From Dastarcus helophoroides (Eukaryota > Arthropoda > Insecta > Coleoptera > Bothrideridae): a stretch of 64,000 nucleotides of DNA. The stretch lies in assembly GCA_028583605.1 (NCBI GenBank), contig CM053327.1, forward strand, positions 42,112,059 to 42,176,058. The letters are read 5' to 3'. The position numbers and the translations under genes are program-made. Below, piece by piece: positions 23,317-35,237 of this stretch; the stretch's first letter is position 1; each line of letters starts with the position of its first letter. The notes beneath the pieces were generated by a model, which was not told the origin of the DNA, made no database searches, and worked only from the letters and a program-made list of their open reading frames with translations.

Positions 23317-24670
23317 TGTCTTGATTAATCTTCTCTTATCTTGATTAGTCTTCTCTTGTCTTGATTAGTCTTATCTTGTCTTGATTAGTCTTGTCTTGTA
23401 TTGATTATTCTTATCTTGTCTTGATTACTCTTGTCTTGTCTTGACTAGTCTTGTCTTGTCCTGATTAGTCTTGTCTTGATTAGTCTTCTCTTGTCTTGAT
23501 TAGTCTCTTTTGTCTTGATTAATCTTATCTTGTCTTGATTAGTCTTCTCTTGTCTTCATTAGTCTCGTCTTGTCTTGATTAGTCTTGTCTTGTCTTGATT
23601 AGTCTTGTCTTGTCTTGATTAGACTTGTCTTGTCTTGATTAGTCTTATCTTGATTAGTCTTGTCTTGTCTTGATTAGTCTTGTCTTGTCTTGATTAGTCT
23701 TCTCTTGTCTTGAATTAGTCTTCCCTTGACTTGATTAGTCTTGTCTTGTCTTGATTAGCCTTCTCTTGTCTTGATTGGTCTTGTCTTGTCTTGATTAATC
23801 TTCTCTTATCTTGATTAGTCTTATCTTGTCTTGATTAGTCTTGTCTTGTATTGATTAATCTTGTCTTGTCCTGATTAGTCTTGTCTTGATTAGTTTTGTC
23901 TTGATTAGTCTTGTCTTGTCTTGATTAGTCTTGTCTTGTCTTGTCTTGATTAGTCTTCTCTTATCTTGATTAGTCTTCTCTTGTCTTCATTAGTCTCGTC
24001 TTGTCTTGATTAGTCTTCTCTTGTCTTGATTAGTCTTGTCTTGTCTTGTCTTGATTAGTCTTCTGTTGTCTTGATTAGTCTTCTTTTGTCTTGATTAGTC
24101 TTGTCTTGTCTTGATTAGTCGTGTATTGATTAGTCTTGACTTGTCTTGATTAGTCTTGTCTTGTCTTGACTAGTCTTGTCTTGTCTTGATTAGTCTTGTC
24201 TTGATTAGTCTTCTCTTGTCTTGATTAGTCTCTCTTGTCTTGATTAGTCTTATCTTGTCTTGATTAGTCTTCTCTTGTCTTCATTAGTCTTGTCTTGTCC
24301 TCATTAGTCTTGTCTTGTCTTGATTAGTCTTGTCTTGATTAGTCTTGTCTTGTTTTGATTAGTCTTGTCTTGTCTTGATTAGTCTTGTCTTGTCTTGATT
24401 AGTCTTCTCTTGTCTTGATTAGTCTTGTCTTGTCTTGTCTTGATTAGTCTTCTCTTGTCTTGATTGGTCTTGTCTTGTCTTGATTAATCTTCTCTTATCT
24501 TGATTAGTCTTATCTTGTCTTGATTAGTCTTGTCTTGTGTTGATTAATCTTGTCTTGCCTTGATTAGTCTTCTCTTGTCTTGATTAGTCTTGTCTTGTCT
24601 TGTCTTGATTAGTCTTCTCTTGTCTTGATTAGTCTTGTCTTGTCTTGATTAGTCTTCTCTTGTCTTGATT
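23317..24670 (+). repeat. Degenerate TTGATTAGTC/TTGTC array
   Basis: Decamers TTGATTAGTC mixed with one to three TTGTC pentamers and variants such as TTCTC, TTATC and TCGTC. The decamer equals TTGTC with ATTAG inserted, so the 5-bp phase is largely kept. It is much more diverged than the tract to its left. Confidence 0.92.
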
Positions 24671-24885
24671 AGTCTTGTCTCGTCTAGTTTCGTCTCGTCT
24701 CGTCTCGTCTCGTCTCGTCTCGTCTCGTCTCGTCTCGTCTCGTCTCGTCTCGTCTCGTCTCGTCTCGTCTCGTCTCGTCTCGTCTCGTCTCGTCTCGTCT
24801 CGTCTCGTCTCGTCTCGTCTCGTCTCGTCTCGTCTCGTCTTGTCCCGTCTCGTCCCGTCTTGTCTTGTCTCGTCTTGTCTTGTTA
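24671..24885 (+). repeat. (TCTCG)n tract ending the array
   Basis: About 200 bp of TCTCG pentamers with few changes, followed by a short return to TCTTG. It is the third sequence class in one continuous array. Arg/Asp-rich or Ser/Arg-rich open frames here are repeat translations. Confidence 0.95.
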
Positions 24886-26984
24886 GCAAGTAAGACAAGA
24901 AATCTTGCTTTGTGCATCGCTATTAGTTCATATTCATCCGTGACAGTGACGGTTGCGTTTTTGATATTTTCAGGCTCTAAAAGCGTTTCGAATATCTGTC
25001 CACCTATAGACACCTATTCGGGGTCTACCTGGTTTCCTCAGATGATGGGAAGGAGGGTATAATAAAGCAAAATTCTGGACGTCTGGATGACACAGTAGTA
25101 AATGTTTTGAGTCTGAATGAACGATAACATAATGTTGATACTGTATTTATCATCTATTACAGTATTTCACCAACAAATAAGCATACAATTAAGAGGAATT
25201 GAATACTGTTATAAGTAAAATGAAAATATCTAATTCTGGTGCTGGTGCTTCCAAAAATCCAATAATAATAATTATTTTCGGATAAATCGGTTTGCCGAAG
25301 TAATACTGAAGAACATTCTAGTTTTTTTATTCTACATTGAGATTCGTACGTCAGTCTAAAATGGAGTAAATCTTCTTGGAGCTGTAACATATTCTAGATT
25401 GGAAATCGACTTCCAAATACATTTCTCATAAACGTCAACAGCATGCAGCTTATTTCGCCCCCGTGCCATAAACAGAGAGAAGTGCCGCATTTTCTATGTA
25501 TCCAATATCGTACCATATTTTAGTTTGATGTGACGGGACTTTGATTTAAGGATCTATAAACTCGGCCCCAGTTTTATGTGTTATGTCACGTAGAAATGCA
25601 TAATATTCGGGCAACACATCAGGGAGCAAAGAAACAATAACTTACCAAAATATACTTTATTTCCCTCATATTCCCTTTTATTTTCCTCAGAATCCCTTTT
25701 ATTGGTTATTTAGATGATTTAGGTACTTTGAAAATGGGAAACAATTATTCATTCCCGTCCTTCGTGGCGTTTTCTCAACAGAAAGTAAATAAAACTTTAT
25801 TTAAACTCTTTTAGCTGCCGTCGCTGGAATAGTGTTATTTTTATTTTAATTTATTGTTCGACCGCGGAATGAAAGAAGACGTTGGACTGCTTCTGTAGTA
25901 GCAATAAAATTAAATGCGAAATATGGCGAAGATGGTGGTATTTGATAATATCCGCACGTACCGTATTCCTGTGATAATAATCATCGCTCGTCTGCGGTCT
26001 CAATGGCTAGCCGCGACTCAGGATGCTTGTAGAGTACAATCTACAAGGCCCAGCTGTGGTTTCGGTCTATTACCGACGTAATAGCGGCTCGAAATTTATC
26101 CCCGTAATTGCCATTCTCGTAAATGCTAATCTCCCACTAAACACTACATCGCAACCCCTCATATTATTCCTGACTTTAAACCGCATTAAATTCGCAGATC
26201 TTAAATTAGTTTTCAAATTTGATCTCTTGGGAGCAAGAAGGTTAAGGCCGTTCTTATAACATTACATGTTAATAATACTGGCAGACATTTTATGGTTAAT
26301 TACAGCAATAATTTTGGGATAAAGTAACTCTCTGAATTAGGATGAAGTAACTCTCTGAATGAAAGATACTAGATTAGGAACAATTCAATGGGAATTAAAT
26401 CTATTGAGTATTTAAGTGGCTGAGTAATGGTTATATGGTTGGAAATGTTTACTAAGACCACATCATACTGCTAAGACTAAGGAAAAAACTTGAAGTCGGT
26501 CTATGATTATTGGTTGTAAATATTTTCAACTGTAGCACATTCGACTATTCCATTGCAGAGTATTTAGTGGATATTATTTGCTAAGTTTCACATATCTAAG
26601 CGCATGTCATGCCGAGGGTGCTTGTATTTAGTGGATGTTGCTGTGTAAACTGTAATACAAGATTGATTACCTCACTACTAGGGACCTTTGTGACTTTAGC
26701 TACATCGTACATAACCTTGTTGTACCAATTATTAAAGAGATTCTCGTCACAAAGTGGTTGGCTGCGAACGTGACAAAATTTTGCTAAATTAACAATCTAG
26801 TTAATGAAAATTTATATTTGTTGGTCCACAATTCCAGTAAAATATAAAGATTTATTGTTTTTGTTAACATTTCGATACTTTTTATTGAATTTGTGGTATC
26901 AAATTGTAGTCTTGAAGTCGAGAGAGAAACAAAGCAATTTTGAGGAAAGGTACTCAGATGAGCGCCCTTAAGTGCTTGTGAAAT
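24886..26984. other. No feature recognised
   Basis: Mixed-composition, single-copy-looking DNA. A minus-strand frame near 24890-25013 (IFETLLEPENIKNATVTVT) has protein-like composition but is short and runs into the pentanucleotide array. A 22-bp tandem duplication with AAGTAACTCTCTGAAT lies near 26323-26366. Confidence 0.45.
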
Positions 26985-27140
26985 ATTCAAAGTTTGGTTC
27001 TCATGCAAAATGTTATGTTACAAATAATTGTTATAATACAGTATTCGTAGATTTAATATTTTTTAAGAAAAACTGAATAAAATTCAATTACAAATATATT
27101 CGATGAAATAGAACAGATTTGAGTTGCACTCACCACAAAC
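26985..27140. repeat. Left flanking repeat of the 27-34 kb array
   Basis: Diverged direct repeat of about 34345-34510: both contain GTGAAATATTCAAA, CAAAATGTTATGTTACAAA or a close form, TGAATAAAATTCAATTA, and GAAATAGAACAGATTT followed by a CACCACA motif. They bracket the array, so the whole block may derive from tandem duplication of a larger unit. Confidence 0.75.
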
Positions 27141-28209
27141 CACCCCCATACATTTCGTTCTCGGTTAATTGGGACGAAATATATTTCGTTTTCGGTTCAC
27201 TGAGACGAAATATATCACTACAAACACTGGATGAGTCCTACATGCAACTGCTCCTCCTTGGTGGTTAAAAGTATCTACCTACTTCAGGATGGTCTCCAAT
27301 GCTGAACTCCTAGGTCCACATTAATTAAACTGACACCTCCGGAAGTCACTGGCGATGTTTCTTGTAGTGGTGGCAGGAATTTATAAATGACTTTCTTGTT
27401 GGTTGGAAATTTGACAACACTTGGAAAGTCAACTGTCGTTATGGTGTGCTGATCGAATTTCTTTGGTGGTTTTGCCCTCAGTTATTATAGCATAGGTTCC
27501 TCTCCGAATGGTCGACTCTTCTTCTTGGAAAAATGTTGGTCTATGTTTTTACCTTTCCTCATAGGTAATTTCTGATGGCAACCAGAGATACTCTTGTAGT
27601 GGTTAAGAGTTTTGAAAGATGATATAACTGGGGAGCGCTTTTCTTTGAAGATTTCGTAGAAAAAATGTTTCCTTGAGACGTAGAACTAGCACCACTGGTT
27701 GGATTGTCAAAATGTGATAGTTCAAAGTCTCTACGATAATATGGAAGCTCCTCGGGATGGGCGTGTTCTCCAAACAGTCCTTTGATTCTTCCATTTTGAT
27801 GCAATTTGCTGCAGTCTCATATTTCTTTGATAGAGAGATCTTTCCTTTAGTTTTTACTTCCTTGGCGATGTGGATGGTCTCCTTGGTGGCTTTGTTTCTT
27901 CCTTCCTGGACAACCTGGGCGAAGATCCTTTGGATTCACTTTGCTTGTTTTCTTTCTTGACTGTCTCATTTTTTTTTGGTGAAGAAATCTTTCCTTTAGT
28001 TTCTCCTTCCTTGGCGATGTAGATCGCCTCGTTGCTGGCAATGAAATGCTTGATTCCTCCCTTCCTGGACAACCTGGATGAAGATCCTTTGAAATCACTT
28101 CGCTTGTTTTCTTTCTTGACTGTGTCACTTTTTTCATCGAATGATAGATCTCAACATCACTACAAACACTGGATACATGCAACTGCTTCTCCCTGGTGGT
28201 TAAAAGCAT

Positions 28210-28374
28210 CTACCTGCTGCAGGATGGTCTCCAGTGTTGAACTCCTAGGTGCACATTAATTGGACTGACACCTCCGGAAGTCTCTGGCGATGTTTCTTGT
28301 AGTGGTGGCAGGAATTTATAAATGACTTTCTTATTGGTTGGAAATTTGACAACACTTGGAAAGTCAACTGTCAT
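28210..28374 (-). CDS. Conserved 54-codon frame, copy A
   Basis: ATG at 28374 to TAG at 28210, starting MTVDFPSVVKFPTN and ending GVQHWRPSCSR. The same frame without indels occurs at 28838-29002, 29865-30029 and 33462-33626. It can be extended upstream in frame through RAKPPKKFGQH. CAG|GTAGATGC just before the stop could be a splice donor (GCAGCAG, then GTAGATGC), so this may be an exon and not a complete peptide. Function unknown; no motif recognised. That it stays open while other parts of the unit shift frame is the only evidence for coding. Confidence 0.35.
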   Translation of the reverse strand: MTVDFPSVVKFPTNKKVIYKFLPPLQETSPETSGGVSPINVHLGVQHWRPSCSR

Positions 28375-28837
28375 TATGGCGTGCTGACCGAATTTCTTCG
28401 GTGGTTTTGCCCTCAGTACTTATAGCATAGGCTTCTCCTCTCCGAATGGTCGACTCTTCTTCTTGGAAAAACTTTTGGTCTAAGTTTTTACCTTGCCTCG
28501 TAGGCAATTTGTGATTGCAACCAGAGGTACTCTTGTAGCGGTTAAGAGTTTTTGAGTGGTGTGATTGGAGAGCGCTTTTCTTCAAAGGTTTCTTGAAAGA
28601 GATGTTTCCTTGAAAAGTTGAGTCAGCACCATTGGTTGGATTGTTAAAATTTGATAGCTCAAAGTCTCTACGATAATTTGGAAGCTCCCCGGGATGGACA
28701 TGTTTTCCAAACAGTCTTTTGATCGTTCCATTTTGATGCAATTTGCTGGAGTCTCATATTTCTTTGGTAGAGTGATCTCTCCTTTACTTTCTCCTTCTTT
28801 GGCGATGTAGATGGCCTCGTTTGGTGGATAAAAGCAT

Positions 28838-29002
28838 CTACGTACTGGAAGATGGTCTCCAGTGTTGAACTCCTAGGTGCACATTAATTGGACTGACACC
28901 TCCGGAAGTCACTGGCGATGTTTCTTTTAGTGGTGGCAGGACTTTATAGATGACTTTCTCGTTGGTTAGAAATTTGATAACACTTGGAAACTCAACTGTC
29001 AT
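28838..29002 (-). CDS. Conserved 54-codon frame, copy B
   Basis: Same length and frame as copy A, beginning MTVEFPSVIKFLTNEKVIYK. Differences from copy A are substitutions only. Shares with 33462-33626 the changes to VEFPSVIKFLT, suggesting these two units are closest relatives. Confidence 0.33.
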   Translation of the reverse strand: MTVEFPSVIKFLTNEKVIYKVLPPLKETSPVTSGGVSPINVHLGVQHWRPSSST

Positions 29003-29864
29003 TATGGACTGCTGTCCGAACTTCTTCGGTGGTTTTGTCCTCAGTAATTATAGCATAGGCTCCTCTCCAAATGATCGACTCTTCTTCTTGGAAAAAATTT
29101 TGGTGTACGTTTTTACTTTTCTTCTTAGGTAATTTTTAATGGGAAACAAAGGTGCTCTTGCAATGGTTAAGAGTTTTGAAAGATGATGTAACTGGAGAGC
29201 GTCTTTCTTCAAAGGTTTCGTAAAAAAATGTTTCATTGAGAAGTAGAACTAGCACCATTGGTTGGATTGTTAAAATTTGATAGCTCAAATTCTCGACTGT
29301 GTCATTTTTTTCATTGAATGATAGTTAAAAATTACTAAAACACTGGGTGAGTCTTACATGCAACTGCTCCTCTTTGGTGGATAAAGGCATCTACTTACTG
29401 CAGGATAGTCTCCAGTGTTGAACTCCTAGGTGCGCATTAAGCTCTTTTCTTCGCCTCTTGAAAAAAATGTTTCCTTGAGAAGTAGAACTAGCACCACTGG
29501 TTGGATTGTTAAAATTTGATAGTTCAAAGTCTCTACGATAAAATGGAAGCTCACGTCATAATGGGCGTGTTCTCCAAACAGTCTTCTGCTTCTTCCATTG
29601 TGATGCAATGTGCTGGAGACTGATATTTCTTTGGTAGAGTGATCTCGGCTTTAGTTTCTCCTTCCTTGGCGACCTAGATGACCTTCTTGGTGGTAATGGA
29701 AGGCTTGGTTCCTCGCTTGCTGGACATCCTAGATGAAGTTCTTTGGAATTCACTTCGCTTGTTTTCTTTCTTGACTGTGTCATTTTTTTCATCGAATGAT
29801 AGATCTCAACATCACTACAAACACTGGATACATGCAACTGCTCCTCATCGGTGGATAAAAGCTT

Positions 29865-30029
29865 CTACCTACTGCAGGATGGTCTCCAGTGTTGCACTCT
29901 TAGGTGCACATTAATTGGACTCACAACTCCGGAAGTCACTGGCGATGTTTCTTGTTGTGGTGGCAGTAATTTGTAGATGACTTTTTCATTGGTTGGAAAT
30001 TTGATAACAGTTGGAGAGTCAACTGTCAT
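29865..30029 (-). CDS. Conserved 54-codon frame, copy C
   Basis: Begins MTVDSPTVIKFPTNEKVIYK and ends HWRPSCSR before TAG. No indel relative to copies A and B. Function unknown. Confidence 0.33.
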   Translation of the reverse strand: MTVDSPTVIKFPTNEKVIYKLLPPQQETSPVTSGVVSPINVHLRVQHWRPSCSR

Positions 30030-31629
30030 TATGGTGTGCTAAGCGAATTTCTTTGGTGGTTTTGCCCTCAGTAATTATAGCATAGGATCCTCTCTCAATG
30101 ATCGATCCTTCTCCATGGAAAAACTTTTGGTCTATGTTTTTACCTTTTCTCTTAGGTAATTCTTAATGGCAACCAGAGGTACTCTTGTAGTGGTTAAGGG
30201 TTTTTGAAAGATGATGTGACTGGAGAGCGTCTTTCTTCGAAGGTTTCGTAGGTTTCTTTAAAGGTTTCGTAGAAAAAATGTTTCCTTGAGAAGTAGAACT
30301 AGCACCATTAGTTGGATTGTTAAAAATTGAAAGCTTAAAGTATCTACAAAAATGAGGAAGCTCCCCGGGATAGGTGTGTTCTCAAATCAGTCTTTTGATC
30401 CTTTCATTTTGATGCAATTTGCTGGAGTCTCATATTTCTTTGGTGGAGTGATCTCTCCTTAATTTCTCCTTTCTTGACGATGTAGATGACCTCCTTGGTG
30501 GTAATAGAATGCGTGATTTCTCTCTTCCTGCACAACCTGAATGAAGATCCTTTGGGCGAGGTGGGCGTGTTCTCCAAACAGTCTTTTGATTCTTCCATTT
30601 TGATGCAATTTGCTGAAGTCTCATTTTTCTTTAGTGGAGTGATCTCGCCTTTAGTTTCTCCTTCTTTGGCAATCTAGATGACCTCCTTGGTGGTAATAGA
30701 ATGCTTGATTTCTCCCTTTCAGGACAACCTGGATAAATATCCTTTGGATTCACTTTGCTTATTTTGTTTTTTGGCTGTGTCATTTTTTTTTATCGAATGA
30801 TAGATCTCAACATCACTACAAATGCTGCATACATGCAACTGCTCCTCATTGGTGGATAAAAGCATCTACCTGCTGCAGGATGGTCTCCAGCGTTGAACTC
30901 CTAGGTGCACATTAATTGGACTGACACCTCCGGAAGTGGCTGGCGATGTTTCTGGCAATGGTGTCAGAAATTTGTAGATAACCTTCTCATTGGTTGGAAA
31001 TTTGACAACACTTGGTGCTGACCGAATTTCTTTGGTGGTTTTGCCCTCAGTAATTATAGCACAGACTCCTCTCCTAATGGTGGACTCTTCTTCTTGGAAA
31101 GACTTTTGGTCTATGTTTTTATCTTTCCTCGTAGGTAATTTTTAATGGCAACCAGATGTATTCCTGTAGTGGTTAGGATTTTTTAAAAGATGAAGTGCTA
31201 TGAGAGCGCTTTTCTTCGTTTCTTGAAAAAAATGTTTCCTTGAGAAGTTGAACTAGCACCATTGGTTGGATTGTTAAAATTTGCTAGCTCAAAGTCTCTA
31301 CGTTAATGTGGAAGCTCCCCGGAATGGACGTGTTCTCCAAACAGTCTTGTGCTTCTTCCATTTTGATGCAATTGGCTAGAGTCTCATATTCTTTAGTAGA
31401 GTGATCTCGCCTTTAGCTTCTTCTTTATTGAGCGATCTAGATGGCCATCTTGGTGGTAATGGAATGCTTGGTTCCTTCCTTCCTTCCTGGACAACCTGAA
31501 TGAAGATCCTTTTGATTCATTTTGCTTGTTTTTTTTGACTGTGTCATTTTTTTTCATCGAATGATAGATCTCAACATCACTACAAATACTGGATACATGC
31601 AACTGCTTCTCATTGGTGGATAAAAGCAT

Positions 31630-31793
31630 CTACCTACTGCAGGATGGTCTCCAGTGTTGAACTCCTAGGTGCATATTAATTGGACTGACACCTCCGCAAG
31701 TCACTGGCGAGTTTCTTGTAATGGTGGCAGGAATTTGTAAATCACTTTCTCGTTGGTTGGAAATTTGACAACACTTGGAAAGTCAACTGTCAT
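31630..31793 (-). pseudogene. Frameshifted copy of the 54-codon frame
   Basis: Aligned with copies A-C it lacks one base (GGCGAGTTTC on the plus strand where the others have GGCGATGTTTC), which breaks the frame after LPPLQET. It shows that the array is not uniformly maintained. Confidence 0.5.
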
Positions 31794-32202
31794 TACGGTG
31801 TACTGACCGAACTTCTTCGGTGGTTTTGCCCTTAGAAATTATAGCATAGGTTCCTCTCCGAATGGTCGACTGGTCTTCTTAAAAAAATCTTTGGTTTATG
31901 TTTTTACTTTTCCTCGAAGGTAATGTTTGATGGCAACCAGAGGTACTTCTGTAAGGATTAAGAGTTTTTGGAAGATAATGTGACTGGAGAGAGCTTTTCT
32001 TCGAAGGTTTCTTCGAAAAAATGTTTCCTTGAGAAGTAGAACTAGCATCATTGGTTGGATTGTTAAAGTTTGAAAATTCAAAGTCTCTACGATAATGTGG
32101 AAGCTCCCCGGGATGCGCGTGTTCTCCAAGCAGTCCTTTGATTCTTCCATTTTGATGCAATTTGGTGGTGTCTCATATTTCTTTGATTGAGTGATCTCTC
32201 CT

Positions 32203-32751
32203 TTAGTTTCTCTTTTTTTGGCGATGTAGATGCCTCCTTGGTAATGGAATCCTTGGTTCCTCGCTTCTTGGACATCCTGGATGAAGATCCATTGGACTCA
32301 TTTTGCTTGTTTTCTTTCTTGACCATGTCATGTTAGTGGTTATGATTTTTTGAAAGATGATGTGCCTGAAGAGTGCTTCTTCGTTTTTTGGAAAAAATGT
32401 TTCCTTGAGAAGTTGACCCAGCATCATTGGTTGAATTGATAAAATTTGATAGCTCAAAGCCTCTACGATAATGTGGAAGCTCCCCGGGATGGGCCAGTTC
32501 TCTATACAGTCTTTTGGTCCTTCCATTTTGAAGCAATTTGCTGGAGTCTCATATTTCTTTGGTGGAGTAATTTCTTCTTTAGTTTTGTCTTCCTTGGCGA
32601 TATAGATGGCCTTCTTGGTGGTAATGGAATTCTTGGTTCCTCCCTTCCGGGACAACCTGGATGAAGATCCTTTGGATTCACTTCGCTTGTTTTCTTTCTT
32701 GACTGTGTCATTCTTTTCATCGAATGATGGGCACATTAATTGAACTGACAC
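32203..32751 (-). pseudogene. Longest open frame in the array, 182 codons
   Basis: This frame reads SFDEKNDTVKKENKRSESKG early, then Lys/Thr-rich sequence and CFKMEGPKDCIENWPIPGSF. It then crosses into what is another frame in sister units. The N-terminal part (MSVQLMCP) is a shifted reading of the 54-codon segment, so the ORF joins parts that are not in one frame elsewhere. In sister units an AG (GTTGAG|ATCTATC) sits just before the SFDE segment and could be a splice acceptor. I treat it as a broken or fused reading frame without assigned function. Confidence 0.35.
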
Positions 32752-33461
32752 CTCCGGAAGTCACTGGCGATGTTTCTTGTGATGGTGGCAGGAATTTGTA
32801 GATGACTTTCTCGTTGGTTGGAAATTTGACCCCACTTTGACAGTCAACTGTCATTATGGTGTGCTGACCAAACTTCTTCAGTGGTTTTGTCTTCAGTAAT
32901 TAGAGCAAAGGCTTTTCTCGGAATGGTCGACTCTTCATCATGAAAAAACTTTTGGTCTATGTTTTTACATTTCCTCGTAGGTAATTTTTGATGGCAACCA
33001 AAGGTATTCCTGTAGTGGTTGGGATTTTTTAAAAGATGAAGTGTCTGGAGAGCGCTTTTCTTCACTTCTTGGAAAAAATGTTTCCTTGAGAAGTTGGGCC
33101 AGCACCATTGGTTGAATTGTTAAAATTTGATAGCTCAAAGTCTCTACGATAATGTGGAAGCTCCACGGGATGGGCGTGTCTTTTGATCCTTCCAGTTTGG
33201 TGCAAGTTGCTGGAGTCTCATATTTCTTTGATGGAGTGATCTCTTCTTTAGTTTCTCCTTCTTTGGCGATCTAGATGACCTCCTTGGTGGTAATGGAATG
33301 CTTGGTTCCTTTCTTCCTGGACAACCTGGATGAAGATCCTTTGGATTCCCTTCTCTTGTTTTCTTTCTTGACTATATAATTTTTTTCATCGAATGATAGA
33401 TCTCAACATCACTACAAACATTGGATACATGCAACTGCTCCGCATTGGTGGGTAAAAGTAT

Positions 33462-33626
33462 CTACCTACTGCAATATGGTCTCCAGTGTTGAACTCCTAG
33501 GTACACAATAATTGGACTGACACCTCCGGAAGTCACTGGCGATGTTTCTTGTAGTAGTGGCAGGACTTTATAGATGACTTTCTCGTTGGTTAGAAATTTG
33601 ATAACACTTGGAAACTCAACTGTCAT
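33462..33626 (-). CDS. Conserved 54-codon frame, copy D
   Basis: Begins MTVEFPSVIKFLTNEKVIYK and ends GVQHWRPYCSR before TAG, same length as copies A-C. No indels, although neighbouring parts of the unit have them. Function unknown. Confidence 0.33.
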   Translation of the reverse strand: MTVEFPSVIKFLTNEKVIYKVLPLLQETSPVTSGGVSPIIVYLGVQHWRPYCSR

Positions 33627-34344
33627 TATGGACTGCTGACCAAACTTCTTCTCCGAATGGTCGACTCTTCTTCTTGGAGAGACTTTTGGTCTATGTTTTT
33701 ACCTTTCCTCGTAGATAATTTTTGATGGCAACCAGAGGTACTCTTGTAGTGGTTAAGAGTTTTGAAAGATGATGTAACTGGAGAGCGTCTTTCTTCGAAG
33801 GTTTCGTAGAAGAAATGTTTCCTTGGGAAGTAGAACTAGCACCATTGGTTGAATTGTTAAAATTTAAAAACTCCAAGTCTCTACGATAATAAGGAAGCTC
33901 CCTGGGATGGGCGTGTTCTCCAAACAGTTTTTTGATCCTTCCATTTTGATGCAATTTGCTTGAGTCTCATATTTCTTTGGTAAAGTGATCTCTCCTTTAG
34001 ATTCTCCTTCTTTGGCGATGTAGATGACCTCCTTTGCGGTAATAGAATGCTCAGTCCTCGCTTTCTGGACAACCTAGATGAAGATCCTTTGGATTCACTT
34101 TGTTTGGTTTTTTTTATTGTGTCCTTTTCTTCATCGAATGATAGATCTCAACTTGTTGTTGTTCCTGGACAACCTGGATGAAAATCCTTTGGATTCACTT
34201 CGTTTGGTCCTTTTTTATTGTGTCATTTTCTTCATCGAATGATAGATCTTAACTTGTTGGTAACCTGGACACAAATTCAAACGTACGACGTTACCATACC
34301 ACAGAAATTGCAATTTTATGTGCTTATGATGAAAGCCCAAGACT

Positions 34345-34510
34345 GTTGGTGAAATATTCAAATTCAAAGCTTGGCTCTTACGCAAAATATTATGTTACAA
34401 AGTATTTTTATATTACACATTGATGGATCTACTATCTTTAAAAAAAAAATGAATAAAATTCAATTAATAATAAATTCGAAGAAATAGAACAGATTTATAT
34501 TAGCTACATT
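34345..34510. repeat. Right flanking repeat of the 27-34 kb array
   Basis: Partner of 26985-27140 in direct orientation, clearly diverged. Confidence 0.75.
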
Positions 34511-35074
34511 CACCACAGTACATTTTAAACTCTTTCAATTTCTCCCAAAGTTGAGTTTTTTTAAAACTTGTCAGCTTTTATTACAGTTGGACCTCAATTT
34601 TTAAATTTCGATTTGAACCTCAAAATTGTGATTTTTCAACTCAAATTTTCGACTTGGAACAGAGAATTTTGTTTTTTAAACTCACCTTTTCCTTGAAATT
34701 TCGAATTTTTACCGAGCAAAGTTAAAATTTGTACACAAAATTTAAAGATTTATGTTGAAACTCAACACTTATATGAATACATAATGTATACTACTGTAAC
34801 ATAAGTGTTCTGCAAATAAACTTATTATTATTATTACTTCAATCATAAGTTGGACATCTTTTTGTAAGAAACTTAAAATTTCGACCCTAAAACCGAAAAA
34901 AAAACAGTCAAGATTAAAAATATAAGAAATATATAGATAATTTATTTGAAATGTTTTCCTGGAAATTCACTTTTGTTTTAAAAAGATCGTTTCTCAATTG
35001 TCAGTGTTGTTGGCTCAGAGAATCAGTGCCGTTGTCTCAGGAAATTCCCAAGCTGCTTGGGGATTTCTATTATT
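34511..35074. other. AT-rich DNA, possible LINE tail
   Basis: Mostly AAATTT-rich filler. Near 34800-34845 the sequence TGTTCTGCAAATAAACTTAT followed by TTATTATTATTA resembles the 3' tail of an invertebrate non-LTR element, but nothing upstream confirms it. Confidence 0.3.
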
Positions 35075-35210
35075 GTATCCACGCGAACAGTCTATGCTAA
35101 AAATCGAGTAGTGGTGGTAGTTTGATGCTTACGTCTCCCTTACGCAGTGAAGATCTAACGATTTAAAAAGTTTTAGTTACATTACTGCCGACCTTAAGGA
35201 CTAAACAAAA
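35075..35210. repeat. Dispersed repeat, copy 1
   Basis: Shares ACAGTCTATGCTAAAAATCG or near forms, then TAGTGGTGGTAGT, TTACGCAG and ATTACTGCCG, with 38110-38225. Class unknown. Confidence 0.6.
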
Positions 35211-35237
35211 GTTCGAATAAAGAGCAATCAGTACGTA

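Larger units (their letters stand above)
27190..34260 (-). repeat. Array of about nine divergent, coding-looking units
   Basis: The block CTAGGTGCACATTAATTGGA (plus strand) and variants recurs near 27320, 28246, 28879, 29427 (partial), 29895, 30901, 31669, 32730 (partial) and 33507. Spacings range from about 470 to 1060 bp because of internal deletions. Read on the minus strand, units contain Lys/Ser-rich segments (ENKRSESKGSSSRLSRKGG, KEGETKGEITPPKKYETP) and Asn/Ser-rich segments (FELSNFNNPTNGASSTSQG), but frames shift within units. GC content and codon-like structure differ from the surrounding AT-rich DNA. I recognise no protein family. It may be a decayed tandem gene family or a satellite born from an exon-containing segment. 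Confidence 0.8.

Noticed and set aside
22288..24885. Telomeric repeat
   Set aside because: The array is internal, flanked by ordinary DNA on both sides, and TTGTC is not a telomere motif I know.
24629..25013. Arg/Asp/Glu-rich and Ser/Arg-rich frames
   Set aside because: They come from the TCTCG tract read on either strand.
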